A stretch of DNA of 49,029 bases from Terriglobia bacterium (GCA_020073375.1 JAIQFG010000028.1:1-49029); one strand, 5' to 3'; numbered from the stretch's first letter, positions 16,764-25,804 are shown. Translations and numbers: made by a program. Notes: generated from the sequence alone by a model not told the origin.

Positions 16764-17225
16764 GGGAGGCAGGGAAGCAAAGAGGCAAGGAGGCAGGGAA
16801 GCAGGAGGCAAGGATGGCCATCCGGACTTGTCGCGATCTGGATGTATTCCGCGAGTCTTATGCGGCCGCGCTGGATGTTTCCCGGCTTGTGAAGCGATTT
16901 CCTCCGTTCGAGCAATATGAATTGGCAAGTCAGCTTCGCCGGGCGGCACGCTCGATTCCCGCAAATATTGTCGAAGGATGGGGAAAACGAGCTTCAACTC
17001 CTGAGTTTAAACGATTCTTGCAGATATCTATCGGCTCTTGCGATGAAACGCGGATGTGGCTCGATATGAGCAAGGATGAAGGCTATATTAACGAGAAGGA
17101 CTGCCAGGAAATTAAGGAACGATATAATCGAATCGGCGCGATGTTGAGCAGCCTGTGGAAGCAATGGCGCGGAGCGGTAAAGTAGTCTCCCTGCCTCCTG
17201 CCTCTTTGCCTCCCTGCCTCCTTGC
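16764..17225 (+). mobile_element. Inverted-repeat unit enclosing a four-helix-bundle gene
   Basis: The gene at 16814-17185 is enclosed by word-like inverted repeats. The best-matching parts are 16765-16799 (starts GGAGGCAGGGAAGC) and the reverse complement of 17188-17221 (starts GGAGGCAGGGAGGC); they agree at 33 of 35 aligned positions with one substitution and one gap. The arms begin two bases after the sucD stop and two bases after the enclosed gene's stop, so the unit sits cleanly between sucD and ndk. The left arm also supplies the ribosome-binding site (AGGAGG, five bases before ATG). No transposase and no clear target duplication were seen. That it is a mobile unit is an inference. Confidence 0.5.
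16814..17185 (+). CDS. Four-helix-bundle protein, S23/Avd-like family
   Basis: The 123-residue protein matches the family first known from 23S rRNA intervening sequences and related to the Avd accessory protein of diversity-generating retroelements. It has an N-terminal DLDVFRESYAAALDVSRLVK helix and FPPFEQYELASQLRRAARSI. The signature IPANIVEGWGKR follows, then FKRFLQISIGSCDETRMWL, and a last helix ending in SSLWKQWRGAVK. The fold is a basic four-helix bundle that in Avd binds nucleic acid. It interrupts a sucCD-ndk gene string and is closely bounded by inverted repeats. No reverse transcriptase, template repeat or rRNA gene is present. The cellular role of stand-alone members is not established. 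Confidence 0.9.
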   Translation: MAIRTCRDLDVFRESYAAALDVSRLVKRFPPFEQYELASQLRRAARSIPANIVEGWGKRASTPEFKRFLQISIGSCDETRMWLDMSKDEGYINEKDCQEIKERYNRIGAMLSSLWKQWRGAVK

Positions 17226-17258
17226 CCCCCGCCTCGATCTCAAATGGAGAACAAACGA

Positions 17259-17678
17259 ATGGCAATCGAACGCACACTCGCAATCATCAAGCCGGACGCC
17301 TTTGGGCGGGGACTGGCCGGGGAAATCGTTTCCCGGATAAACAAAGCCGGATTTCAAATTGTCGCGATCAAATCCATGCATCTTACGCGCAAAGAGGCGG
17401 AAGGGTTTTACGCCGTACACCGCGAGCGCGGCTTCTTCGGCGAACTGACCGAGTTCATGAGTTCCGGCAAGGTCGTCGTGCTGGCGCTGCAAGCCGAAGG
17501 CGCGATTCTCAAGTGGCGCGATACGATGGGCGCCACCGATCCGGCCAAAGCCGCGCCGGGCACCATCCGCCGCGACCTCGGCACCAGTATCGGAAATAAT
17601 TGCACGCACGGCTCGGACGCTCCGGACACGGCCGCGTTTGAATTGGGATATTTTTTCGCGGGCTACGAACTCATCTAA
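17259..17678 (+). CDS. ndk: Nucleoside diphosphate kinase
   Basis: Ndk transfers the gamma phosphate between nucleoside triphosphates and diphosphates through a phosphohistidine. The 139-residue protein has the TLAIIKPDAFGRGLAGEI start, HRERGFFGELTEFMSSG, and the active-site motif NCTHGSD with His117. An ATG at 17244 is in frame, but ATG 17259 gives the standard length and has GGAGA about eight bases upstream. The coupling with sucCD is reasonable, because succinyl-CoA synthetase makes the ATP/GTP that Ndk equilibrates. The right arm of the inverted repeat forms most of the spacer before it. Confidence 0.96.
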   Translation: MAIERTLAIIKPDAFGRGLAGEIVSRINKAGFQIVAIKSMHLTRKEAEGFYAVHRERGFFGELTEFMSSGKVVVLALQAEGAILKWRDTMGATDPAKAAPGTIRRDLGTSIGNNCTHGSDAPDTAAFELGYFFAGYELI

Positions 17679-17717
17679 ACATTTTTAGAACTTACCGAAA
17701 ATCTTGGGGACGGAGCG

Positions 17718-17817
17718 GTAGCACAGCCACTCCTGGCTGTGTGAGTTTGCGCACATCCGTCCATTTCTCACACGGCCGCAATATCAAAACCCACACAGCC
17801 AGGAGTGGCTGTGCTAC
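17718..17817. repeat. REP/BIME-like element, CAGCCACTCCTGGCTG core
   Basis: The 100-base element begins GTAGCACAGCCACTCCTGG and ends with the inverted copy. The 28-base arms match at 27 positions and each arm can fold on itself. It lies between convergent ndk and the DUF1161 gene. The remaining gap to 17963 shows nothing else. Confidence 0.88.
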
Positions 17818-17963
17818 TGAAAACCAAATCCATCGCATTGGCGGATTGCCTAGCCACTCGTTGAGATAAATACACAAGCAGTGAAGAGGCAGGCGCATTC
17901 GGAGCGAATTGCTCCGAACGCGCCGAGTTTCAACTGTTCTGATGGGTGATGCGAAATATCCGG

Positions 17964-18224
17964 CTACGACTTGGGCTTGTCCGCTTCCGGCGCTGCCGCG
18001 GCCGTCTTGCTGTACACGATCTTCTTCGCTCCGCCCTCGCAGGTGCCAACGACCTTGCCGTCTGAGTCCTTATCCTTCGCCAGGATTTCCAGCGTGTAGG
18101 TCTTCACGCCTTTCGCGTCCAGCTTGCCCGCGATTTCCGTTTTCAATTCTTCACAGGGCTTGATTTGAGCAGGTGCGGACGCCGCCGCGAACAGCAGCGC
18201 GCCGATGATCGCTAGAGTCTTCAT
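17964..18224 (-). CDS. Small exported protein, DUF1161 family
   Basis: The 86-residue protein has a signal peptide (MKTLAIIGALLFAAASAPAQ) followed by the DUF1161 core. That core is PCEELKTEIAGKLDAKGVKT, YTLEILAKD, GKVVGTCEGGAKKIVY, with two conserved Cys that probably form a disulfide in the periplasm. AAGGAGAG lies eight bases before ATG 18224, which decides this start over an upstream open frame. The tail is Ala/Lys/Pro-rich. The function of the family is unknown. Confidence 0.85.
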   Translation of the reverse strand: MKTLAIIGALLFAAASAPAQIKPCEELKTEIAGKLDAKGVKTYTLEILAKDKDSDGKVVGTCEGGAKKIVYSKTAAAAPEADKPKS

Positions 18225-18421
18225 GCTGGGCTCTCCTTCGTCAGAATCTCGGGCCTGATTCGGAGAATAACACAGCTTTCGCGGGCGGCCTGGCGCCGTG
18301 CGGCATCTTTCCCCCAAATGTACAACACGGGTTCCGCGTTCCGATTTGTGCCTCGCCCCTTCAAATGACCTTTCTGGTTAATACCTCGGCAAATTCGGTA
18401 GAATCAAAATCTGTGGATCCA

Positions 18422-18655
18422 ATGCGCGAACTCGGCCGCACCATGGTCTTCGCCGGCGCGGCGCTGGCGGCGATTGGCGCGCTATTGTGGCTGGCAGCGC
18501 GGCCCGGCGGATTGCCGCTGCGCCTGGGGCGATTGCCGGGCGACATCGCGGTGCAGGGCAAGGATGGCTCGTTCTATTTTCCCGTGGTGACGTGTATTCT
18601 CTTGAGCGTGGTGCTGACGCTGGTGCTGTGGCTGGTGCAATGGCTGAAAAAATAA
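18422..18655 (+). CDS. Small membrane protein, DUF2905 family
   Basis: The 77-residue protein has two membrane helices (MVFAGAALAAIGALLWLAA and a C-terminal YFPVVTCILLSVVLTLVLWL). Between them is the family motif LRLGRLPGDIAVQGKDGSFY. This is the usual DUF2905 layout, in which LGRLPGDI and FYFP-x2-TCI are conserved. A TAGAAT at 18399-18404 could be a -10 box. Its last 16 bases overlap the xseA start, so xseA translation is probably coupled to it. The function is unknown. Confidence 0.85.
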   Translation: MRELGRTMVFAGAALAAIGALLWLAARPGGLPLRLGRLPGDIAVQGKDGSFYFPVVTCILLSVVLTLVLWLVQWLKK

Positions 18656-20019
18656 AACAATTCCAATTGAACCTGGCGCCGGAGCGGAAGGTCTGGAGCG
18701 TGGGGGAGCTGACGGCTCGGATCAGCGCGCTTCTGTCCGCGCAATTTACGAATCTTTGGGTGGAGGGCGAAGTCTCCAATTTTCGCCCCGCTCAATCCGG
18801 CCATCTTTATTTCACGCTCAAGGACGCCAAAGCGGCGGTGAAGTGCGTCTGCTTCCGTTCGCAGGCCATGCGGCTGAAATTCCGGCCGGAGGACGGGTTG
18901 AAGCTGATCGTGCGCGGATCGATCAGCGTGTATGAGCCGCGCGGCGAATATCAGATTTACGTGGAGCATATCGAGCCGGCGGGGCTGGGCGCGCTGCAAC
19001 TGGCGTTTGAGCAGCTGAAAAAGCGGCTGGAAGCCGAGGGGCTTTTCGACGAGGCGCGCAAGAAGCCGCTGCCGATGCTGCCGGGGCGCATCGGCGTGGT
19101 CACTTCGCCCACAGGCGCGGCCGTGCGCGATATTGTACGGATTTTGCGGCGGCGTTTTCCGAATCTGCACCTGATTGTGTACCCGGTGCGCGTGCAGGGC
19201 GACGGCGCGGCGGGGGAAATTGTCGCGGCGCTGGAATATTTCAATCGCAAGAAACTTGTGGACGTACTTCTGGTGGCGCGCGGCGGGGGATCGATCGAGG
19301 ATTTGTGGGCGTTTAACGAGGAAATCGTGGCGCGCGCAATTGCCGCGAGCGCAATTCCAGTGGTGAGCGGCGTGGGGCACGAGACCGATTTCACGATCGC
19401 CGATTTTGTGGCCGACGTGCGCGCATCGACGCCCTCCGCGGCCGCCGAGATCGTGGTGCAATCGCGGCAGGAGTTTCAGCGGCACCTTTTGGAACTGGAA
19501 CACAAAATTTCCCAGCGCACGCGGTACTTGCTGCTCGAATACCGGCACCACTTGAAGGAACTCGCGACGCACGTCGGTTTCCGGCGACTGGAAGAATTGC
19601 TGCGGCGGCACAGGCAGCAGACCGACGAGCTGACTTCGCGGCTGGGCGTCGCGCTGCAGGGACGGCTGGAGCGCCTGCGGCATCGCTACACGATCGCGGG
19701 GACGCGCATCGCTTCGTTCGATCTTCGCATGAGGCTGCGCACGCTGGGCTTGCGTCTGGCGCAGCGCTCCACTGAACTCGGCGTGCGCATGGAGCGGTTT
19801 TTTGTGGGAAAAATTCAGCAGCTCGAACGCTTGCAGCTGCAACTCGAGGAGCGCAGCCCTCTGCGAGTCTTGCAGCGCGGCTACGCGATCTGCACGGACG
19901 CGAATGGGAACGTGGTGAGCGCCGCGGAGCAGGTTGCGATCGGCGCCGAGATCAACGTCCAACTCGCCCGCGGCCGATTGGGCGCTGAAGTCAAGCGCCG
20001 CGACCTCCCGAAGGATTAA
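18640..20019 (+). CDS. xseA: Exodeoxyribonuclease VII large subunit
   Basis: XseA with XseB degrades single-stranded DNA to oligonucleotides. The 459-residue protein has the N-terminal OB-fold (VWSVGELTARISALLSAQFT, WVEGEVSNFRPAQSGHLYFT). The catalytic core contains GVVTSPTGAAVRDI, LLVARGGGSIEDLWAFNEE and GVGHETDFTIADFVADVRAS. A long Arg/Leu-rich coiled-coil follows, and then the C-terminal SPLRVLQRGYAI motif. ATG 18640 lies within the end of the DUF2905 gene. The small subunit xseB, often next door, is not seen here; the next gene is convergent lepA. Confidence 0.95.
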   Translation: MAEKIKQFQLNLAPERKVWSVGELTARISALLSAQFTNLWVEGEVSNFRPAQSGHLYFTLKDAKAAVKCVCFRSQAMRLKFRPEDGLKLIVRGSISVYEPRGEYQIYVEHIEPAGLGALQLAFEQLKKRLEAEGLFDEARKKPLPMLPGRIGVVTSPTGAAVRDIVRILRRRFPNLHLIVYPVRVQGDGAAGEIVAALEYFNRKKLVDVLLVARGGGSIEDLWAFNEEIVARAIAASAIPVVSGVGHETDFTIADFVADVRASTPSAAAEIVVQSRQEFQRHLLELEHKISQRTRYLLLEYRHHLKELATHVGFRRLEELLRRHRQQTDELTSRLGVALQGRLERLRHRYTIAGTRIASFDLRMRLRTLGLRLAQRSTELGVRMERFFVGKIQQLERLQLQLEERSPLRVLQRGYAICTDANGNVVSAAEQVAIGAEINVQLARGRLGAEVKRRDLPKD

Positions 20020-20032
20020 TTCTCCTCCGCGA

Positions 20033-20121
20033 TTTTCTCTGTGAACTCTGTGTCCTCTGTGTTGAAAGATTTTAGGGCTTTAACACAGAGGACACCGAGA
20101 ACACAGAGGGCACAGAGAAAA
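20033..20121. repeat. Word-repeat inverted pair, CTCTGTG type
   Basis: Left arm 20033-20068 and right arm 20078-20121 are inverted copies built from near-tandem CTCTGTG words (for example TTTTCTCTGTG at the outer ends and TCCTCTGTGTT at the inner ends). The right arm has one extra nine-base word. Only about ten bases separate the arms. It lies between convergent xseA and lepA. Confidence 0.85.
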
Positions 20122-20153
20122 CCAATACTGGAGGAAGAGGAAAACCTGATGAA

Positions 20154-21962
20154 TTAATCTTCCGTGCTGCTGGCCACCTTCAGCACCGCCAGGAACGCTT
20201 CCTGCGGGATATCCACCCGGCCCACGCGTTTCATGCGCTTTTTTCCTTCTTTTTGTTTCTCCAGCAGTTTGCGTTTGCGGGAGATGTCTCCGCCGTAGCA
20301 CTTGGCGATCACGTTTTTGCGGATGGCGGAGACCGTTTCCCGCGCGATGACGCGGCTGCCGATGGCAGCCTGGATGGGGACTTCAAACATCTGGCGGGGG
20401 ATCAGTTTTCGCAGGCGGTGGACCAGATCCTGGCCGCGCTCGTAGGAAAACTCCCGGTGGCACACCAGCGCCAGAGCGTCCACAGGCTCGCCTGCTACCA
20501 GGACGTCCATCTTCACCAGATCGGCTTCCTTGTAGCCCGCCAGGTGATAATCCAGCGACGCGTAGCCGCGCGAGGCGCTCTTCAAGCGATCATAGAAATC
20601 GAGGACGATTTCATTCAGCGGAAGCTCGTACGTCAGCATCACGCGCTGCGGAGACAGGTACTCGAAATTCTTCTGCACGCCGCGTTTTTCCTCGCACAGT
20701 TGCAGGATCCCGCCCACCGAATCCTCGGCGGTGATGATCATCGCGGTGATCACCGGCTCCTCGATCTTGGCCATTTCGTTGGGTGGAGGGAATTTGGTGG
20801 GGCTGTCGACTTCCATCACCGTCCCGGCAGTGGTGGTGATGCGGTAGCGCACGCTGGGCGCGGTGGTGATCAGGTTAATTCCGAATTCGCGCTCCAGGCG
20901 CTCCTGCGCGATTTCCATGTGCAGCAGGCCCAGGAATCCGCAGCGGAAACCGAAACCCAGGGCCACGGAATTCTCCGGCTCGTAGAAAAACGCCGCGTCG
21001 TTGAGCTGCAGTTTTCCCAGCGCGTCGCGCAAATTTTCGTAGTCGCTGGCGAGCACGGGGAACAATCCGGCGAACACCATGGGCTTGATGGCTTCAAACC
21101 CGGGCAGCGCGGGCGCGGGGTTTGCGGAATCAATCACCGTATCGCCCACGCGTGCGTCGGCAACCTGTTTAATATTGGCGACGATGAAGCCGACGTCGCC
21201 CGCCACCAGTTCCTCGAGCACGACGGGCTTTGGAGTCAGCGCCCCCAGCGCCTCCACTTCGTAATCTTCCTCGTTGAAGCACAGGCGGATCTGCATGTGC
21301 TTGGTGATCCGCCCGTTCATCACGCGCACCAGCACCACGGCGCCGCGAAACGCATCGAACCAGGAATCGAAAATCAGCGCCTGCAGCGGGGCTTCTGCCG
21401 TGCCTGTCGGCGGCGGAACGCGCGCCACCACGGCTTCGAGCACGGATTCCACGCCCAGGCCGCTTTTCGCGCTGATCATCAGGGCGTCGGACGCCGGAAT
21501 CGCCAGTACGTTTTCGATTTGTTCCTTCACCTGGTCGGGCTGCGCCGCCGGCAAATCGATCTTGTTGATGACCGGAATGATGGTGAGATTGTGCTGCGCC
21601 GCGAGAAACGTGTTGGCCACGGTCTGCGCCTCGACGCCCTGGCTGGCGTCCACCACCAGGAGCGCGCCCTCGCACGCGGACAGCGCGCGGGAAACTTCAT
21701 ACGAAAAATCGACGTGGCCCGGCGTATCGATCAGGTTGAGCTGGTATTCGTTGCCGTCGTTCGCTTTGTAATGGAGGCGGATACTCTTGGCCTTGATCGT
21801 AATGCCGCGCTCGCGCTCCAGGTCCATCGAGTCCAGGACCTGCGCGCTCATTTCGCGCTGGCTGAGCGCGCCGGTCAGCTCCAGCAGGCGGTCCGCGAGC
21901 GTGGACTTCCCGTGGTCAATATGCGCGATGATGCAAAAATTGCGGACGAAACGTGGATCCAT
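20154..21962 (-). CDS. lepA: Elongation factor 4 (back-translocase LepA)
   Basis: LepA is a translational GTPase that acts on the ribosome during initiation and elongation under stress. The 602-residue protein has all domains. G1 is AHIDHGKST at 13-21, then G2 RGITI, G3 DTPGH, G4 NKID and G5 SAKSG. The EF4-specific region contains [20 protein letters not shown], and the C-terminal domain ends with [29 protein letters not shown]. The typical ending is [18 protein letters not shown] 21962 is canonical ([19 protein letters not shown]). Length and motifs are normal. lepB, often adjacent, is absent. Confidence 0.97.
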   Translation of the reverse strand: MDPRFVRNFCIIAHIDHGKSTLADRLLELTGALSQREMSAQVLDSMDLERERGITIKAKSIRLHYKANDGNEYQLNLIDTPGHVDFSYEVSRALSACEGALLVVDASQGVEAQTVANTFLAAQHNLTIIPVINKIDLPAAQPDQVKEQIENVLAIPASDALMISAKSGLGVESVLEAVVARVPPPTGTAEAPLQALIFDSWFDAFRGAVVLVRVMNGRITKHMQIRLCFNEEDYEVEALGALTPKPVVLEELVAGDVGFIVANIKQVADARVGDTVIDSANPAPALPGFEAIKPMVFAGLFPVLASDYENLRDALGKLQLNDAAFFYEPENSVALGFGFRCGFLGLLHMEIAQERLEREFGINLITTAPSVRYRITTTAGTVMEVDSPTKFPPPNEMAKIEEPVITAMIITAEDSVGGILQLCEEKRGVQKNFEYLSPQRVMLTYELPLNEIVLDFYDRLKSASRGYASLDYHLAGYKEADLVKMDVLVAGEPVDALALVCHREFSYERGQDLVHRLRKLIPRQMFEVPIQAAIGSRVIARETVSAIRKNVIAKCYGGDISRKRKLLEKQKEGKKRMKRVGRVDIPQEAFLAVLKVASSTED

Positions 21963-22200
21963 CGGGTAACTTGCCGGCGCGCCGGATTCCGCACCGGAAC
22001 ATTCTCCTGTAGCTTGGGACGGGCCTCGGCGTTTTCAAGTACTCTCCGCTCGGCGGCGTATCCCAATCGCTTATGAACTATTGAGTGTGCCACAAGTGAA
22101 GGCAGTCAGGAAGCGGGGTCGGCGAAAGCCATCTTACCCAAGAATCCAGGCGCTTTGGGGGCCGAGAAGCAGTGTTGCAGTTCCGAGGGTTTAGAATTTC

Positions 22201-22239
22201 GGGTTCCGTACCCTTGTGGTTTTCAAGGGTGCGGCACCC
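22201..22239. repeat. Imperfect palindrome
   Basis: GGGTTCCGTACCCTTG at 22201-22216 pairs with CAAGGGTGCGGCACCC at 22224-22239 (14 of 16 positions), and each arm is itself a small hairpin. It resembles the two-ended REP-like layout but has no GTAG head. Confidence 0.65.
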
Positions 22240-22320
22240 GCGAAAAACCGTCCAAGATACGGAGAGGGGAGTCGCACCCACCGGGGGAATTGCCGCATTG
22301 GGCAGCACCCCGCAACCGGT

Positions 22321-22350
22321 TTGGCGCGCGAAGCCGCGAAAGGTTATAGT
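22321..22350 (+). promoter_or_regulatory. Promoter candidate for the TPR/GGDEF gene
   Basis: TTGGCG at 22321-22326 and TATAGT at 22345-22350 are 18 bases apart, about 75 bases before the chosen ATG. Confidence 0.5.
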
Positions 22351-22423
22351 ATTTTTTACCCCGGACGGGGCCCGTCGAAGTGTCCGTGGACGCTATTTCA
22401 CCGAGGAAATTGACCGAGCCCGC

Positions 22424-24982
22424 ATGAGCGTCGACATCGTCAAACTGCTGGATCGCGCCAAACGTTTCGTCGAGAAGAACCGCCTCGACGACGCGATCGA
22501 AGCCTATCAGGCCGTCCTTGCGTCCTTCCCGAATCATCTCGAATCCATTCAGTCGCTCGGTGACCTGTACACGATGCAGAACCGGCCGGACCGCGCGGCC
22601 GTTTACTACGGGATGCTCTTCGACCGCTTCACGGCCCCGCGCGAAGAGCCCAAAGCGCTGGCCCTATACGCGCATTTCCTGAAGCCGCATCAGCAGCCGC
22701 CCGAGCGCGTCGCGCGCTACGCGCTGCTGCTGCAGAAGCAAAATCGCCCGGAGGAAGCCATCGAGCAGTACATGTCCGCAGCGCTGGCGTTTGAGCTGAC
22801 AGGCAAGGGCGACGATGCGCTGACGTGCTTCGTGCGGATGGCTCAGCTCGATCCCGAAAATCGCGAACGCCACATCGCCGTCGCGGAATTCGCCGAGCGC
22901 ATGGGAAACGCTCCGGCTGCGGCGCGCGGCTATTTGCGCGCCGGGCAACTCACCACGGAAAACGTCGGGGAATCGCTCGAGTTTTTCGCGCGCGCGCATC
23001 GCCTGATGCCCAATGACCGCAGCGCGGCGCTGTTTTACGCGCAGGCGCAACTGCGCAACGGCGACGCGGCCGCCGCTGCCGCGCTTCTCGCGCCCATGGT
23101 GGAGACCGAAAAGGACGCCACGTTCCTGGAACTCTACGCCGAAGCGCTGATGAAATCCGGCCAGCTGGACACCGCGCGCATCGTGCTCGAGCGCATGACC
23201 AGCCAGGGAGCCGGGTCAGCGGAAAAGTTTTTTTCCCTGGTGAACGAATACCTGCGCAGCGGCCAGGAAGAAAAAGCCGTGGAACTTCTGCATGTCACGC
23301 AAAAAAGCATGCTCGCGGCGAGGCGGGAATCGGAATTTGGCGCGGCCGTCGATCAAATCGCCCAGGCCTATCCCCGGTCGATTCCGCTGGCCGAATTCCG
23401 CGCCGCGCTGTACGGCGAACTGAACCGCGAAACGAAATATTTCGAGGCCCTGGTGTCCCTGTTTGACCTAGACCTGACGAGCGACCGGATTCCGCAGGCC
23501 TGCGAGTCCCTTGAAAGACTGGTCGAAATCGATCCCTACGATTCCGGCAATCAGGAGCGCATGAATCGGCTCCAGGGCCGCGCGGACGGCGCTTTTTTGT
23601 CGCGGTTGAGGACGCGGCTATCCAACGCCGCCACTCATGCGCCGGCTCCGGTGCCGCAGGCCCAGTCGCACGGAGCGCCGGGAGAAATTTCTCCCGCGAT
23701 CCTGGAGGATGTGCGTTCCGCGCAGTCGCTGGAGGATCTGCTGGTGCAGGCGGAAATTTTCGTGCAGTACTCGCTGCAATCCAAGGCCATCGAGCGCCTC
23801 CAAAAAATCATGGAGCTGTTTCCCGGCGAAGACGAGCGCAACGAGCGCCTGCAGGGCCTGTTCGAGGCGGCGCACTGGTGGCCGCAGGCGGGCGCGGCGC
23901 CCGCTCGTGTGGAACAACGCCCGCAACCGATCCTGGACGAGTCCGCGCCCCGGCCCGCCGTCTACGCTCCCGAGACGCTGCGCGACCTCGCGAAAATTTC
24001 AGAAATTAATCAGAACGTTTTTCGCCAGCCTTCGCCGCGCGCCATGCTTTCGGTCGCGGTCAATGAGGTTGGCAACTATCTGCATGCCACGCGTTGCCTG
24101 GCCGTAGTCGGCGCGCCCGGCCAGCCGCCACAAATGGCCTCGGAATTTTGCGGATCCGGCATTGAGCCTTCCCCGGGCAGCCAGATCGTTCGGCTGATCG
24201 GGCAGATCGAGCGCGCGGTTCCTGACTCGCTGGGCGGATTGCCGCTGGACGCGGCGGCGGCGCCGTTGCTGCAGGAAATGGGACTGGAAACGGTGCTGGG
24301 AGTTCAGCTCACCGATCCGGAAACGCAGTCGCCGGCGGGAATGCTGATCGTCGGATTTTCCGGGACGCACACCTGGAAGCCCAACGAATCGTATTTTCTG
24401 CAATCGATTGGCGATCAGATGCTGCTGTGCGTGCACCACACACGCCTGCGCTCGCTGGTTCGCACGCTCGCCGTGGCCGACGAAAAAACCGGATTGCTCG
24501 CGCGCAGCTCTTACATCGATTGCCTGCTGCACGAGTCGCAGCGCGCGCGCACGCAGGACGTGCCGCTGGCCCTGGCGCTGCTGCAAATCGACGGCGGGCC
24601 GGACCTGCTCCGCCAGCAGGGCGAAGCGCCTTTTGAGCGTTACATGGAGCAGTTGGGCAAGGCCGTGCACGCGATTGTCCGGCAAACCGACCTCGCCGTG
24701 AAATATACTTCCTGGGCGCTCGCGGTCATTCTGCCGGATACTCCGCTGGCCGGAGCGCTCACGCTGGCCGAGAAATTGAAAAAAGCCGCCGCCGGATTGC
24801 GGGCTCCCTGGGAGGGCGCGCATTTGACCACCAGCGTTGCGGTCGCCGAGGCCATTGCGCGGCACGAATTTGACAGCGAAGATATCGTCACCGACCTGAT
24901 CAACCGAGCCGAGTCGGGCCTGGAAGAAGCGCGAAAGCGCGGCGGCAACGAAATCGTTTCCTTCGAGATGGCGAAGAACTGA
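22424..24982 (+). CDS. TPR protein with GAF-like and degenerate GGDEF domains
   Basis: The 852-residue protein has about 480 residues of TPR-like helical repeats (starting KNRLDDAIEAYQAVLASFPN and LGDLYTMQNRPDRAAVYYGM). A low-complexity linker and a second helical block follow. A GAF-like region lies at about 535-680. The C-terminal 170 residues have a diguanylate-cyclase layout, with DEKTGL at 686-691 replacing DxLTGL. The active-site loop reads KYTSWALAVILPDT (about 760-773) where GGDEF would stand, so the catalytic Gly-Gly and acidic residues are lost. It should not make c-di-GMP but could bind a partner. No signal peptide is seen. ATG 22424 is chosen because the frame upstream is not protein-like. 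Confidence 0.8.
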   Translation: MSVDIVKLLDRAKRFVEKNRLDDAIEAYQAVLASFPNHLESIQSLGDLYTMQNRPDRAAVYYGMLFDRFTAPREEPKALALYAHFLKPHQQPPERVARYALLLQKQNRPEEAIEQYMSAALAFELTGKGDDALTCFVRMAQLDPENRERHIAVAEFAERMGNAPAAARGYLRAGQLTTENVGESLEFFARAHRLMPNDRSAALFYAQAQLRNGDAAAAAALLAPMVETEKDATFLELYAEALMKSGQLDTARIVLERMTSQGAGSAEKFFSLVNEYLRSGQEEKAVELLHVTQKSMLAARRESEFGAAVDQIAQAYPRSIPLAEFRAALYGELNRETKYFEALVSLFDLDLTSDRIPQACESLERLVEIDPYDSGNQERMNRLQGRADGAFLSRLRTRLSNAATHAPAPVPQAQSHGAPGEISPAILEDVRSAQSLEDLLVQAEIFVQYSLQSKAIERLQKIMELFPGEDERNERLQGLFEAAHWWPQAGAAPARVEQRPQPILDESAPRPAVYAPETLRDLAKISEINQNVFRQPSPRAMLSVAVNEVGNYLHATRCLAVVGAPGQPPQMASEFCGSGIEPSPGSQIVRLIGQIERAVPDSLGGLPLDAAAAPLLQEMGLETVLGVQLTDPETQSPAGMLIVGFSGTHTWKPNESYFLQSIGDQMLLCVHHTRLRSLVRTLAVADEKTGLLARSSYIDCLLHESQRARTQDVPLALALLQIDGGPDLLRQQGEAPFERYMEQLGKAVHAIVRQTDLAVKYTSWALAVILPDTPLAGALTLAEKLKKAAAGLRAPWEGAHLTTSVAVAEAIARHEFDSEDIVTDLINRAESGLEEARKRGGNEIVSFEMAKN

Positions 24983-24991
24983 GGCTTGGGA

Positions 24992-25774
24992 ATGCTTTTT
25001 GAAAACCTGCTGTATGAAAAGCGGGACGGCATCGGCTTCCTCACGTTCAACCGGCCCAAAGTGCTGAACGCGCTCAACCGGAAGACGATGGAGGAACTCA
25101 ACATCGTTCTCGGCGAAGCGCGCAACGACGCCGAAGTGCGCGTGCTGATCCTGACCGGCGCGGGTGAAAAATCGTTTGTCGCCGGCGCGGACATCGGGGA
25201 ACTCGCGGTGCAGACTCCGGACGGCGGAAAAGAAACCGCGGCGTTCGGCCAGGGCGTTCTGCAGCGCCTGGAATCGCTCGGAAAGCCGTCCATCGCGGCC
25301 ATCAACGGCTTCGCGCTGGGCGGCGGCTGCGAAGTGGCGCTGGCGTGTTCGATCCGCCTGGCAAGCAAGGCCGCGCGACTCGGCCAGCCTGAAGTGAAGC
25401 TCGGAATCATCACCGGATACGGCGGCTCGCAGCGCCTCACGCGCCTGTGCGGCAAGGGAGTGGCGCTCGAATTGTGCCTGACCGGCGAAATGATTTCCGC
25501 GGACGAGGCGCTTCGCATCGGCCTGGTGAACCACCTCTACGAGCCGGCCGAATTGATGCCCGCCGCCGTGGCGCTCGCCAAAAAAATCATGGCCAACCCG
25601 CCGCACTCCATCCGCTACACGATGGAAGCGATCGAACGCGGATCGGAAATGCCGCTCGCCGAAGGCCAGTATCTGGAAACGGCGCTGTTCGGCCTGTGCG
25701 CCTCGACCGAGGACATGCGAGAAGGGACGCGCGCGTTCCTGGAAAAGCGCCCGCCGCAATTTCGCGGAAAGTAA
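24992..25774 (+). CDS. Enoyl-CoA hydratase/isomerase family protein
   Basis: The 260-residue crotonase-fold protein is most like short-chain enoyl-CoA hydratases (3-hydroxybutyryl-CoA dehydratase type). The oxyanion-hole segments are SFVAGADIGEL and INGFALGGGCEVALACSIRL. The two catalytic glutamates are both present: Glu in GGCEVAL and Glu in GQPEVKLGIITGYGG. The C-terminal AFLEKRPPQFRGK is typical. ATG 24992 is preferred over a TTG two codons upstream, with GAGG seven bases before it. It follows the TPR gene by nine bases and may be co-transcribed. The exact acyl-CoA substrate cannot be told. Confidence 0.92.
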   Translation: MLFENLLYEKRDGIGFLTFNRPKVLNALNRKTMEELNIVLGEARNDAEVRVLILTGAGEKSFVAGADIGELAVQTPDGGKETAAFGQGVLQRLESLGKPSIAAINGFALGGGCEVALACSIRLASKAARLGQPEVKLGIITGYGGSQRLTRLCGKGVALELCLTGEMISADEALRIGLVNHLYEPAELMPAAVALAKKIMANPPHSIRYTMEAIERGSEMPLAEGQYLETALFGLCASTEDMREGTRAFLEKRPPQFRGK

Positions 25775-25804
25775 TTTGTACAATCAGGACGGAAATTCAT
25801 TTTC

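Larger units (their letters stand above)
21963..22423. other. Divergent gap between lepA and the TPR protein
   Basis: The 461-base region has no supported gene. It contains one palindrome (22201-22239) and a promoter candidate (22321-22350), annotated separately. An open frame reading into the TPR gene from 22172 exists, but its translation is unlike the rest of the protein. Confidence 0.6.

Noticed and set aside
16814..17185. Diversity-generating retroelement
   Set aside because: The Avd-like protein is present, but no reverse transcriptase, template repeat or variable-repeat gene is in the neighbourhood.
20253..22076. Long open frame of about 600 codons on the plus strand opposite lepA
   Set aside because: It is the mirror of a secure lepA gene in GC-rich DNA; its translation is rich in His, Arg and Gln and matches no family pattern. 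Similar long antisense frames oppose iscS, malic enzyme and the TPR/hydratase genes.
25775..25804. FMN riboswitch before ribH
   Set aside because: The spacer is only 30 bases, far too short for the aptamer.
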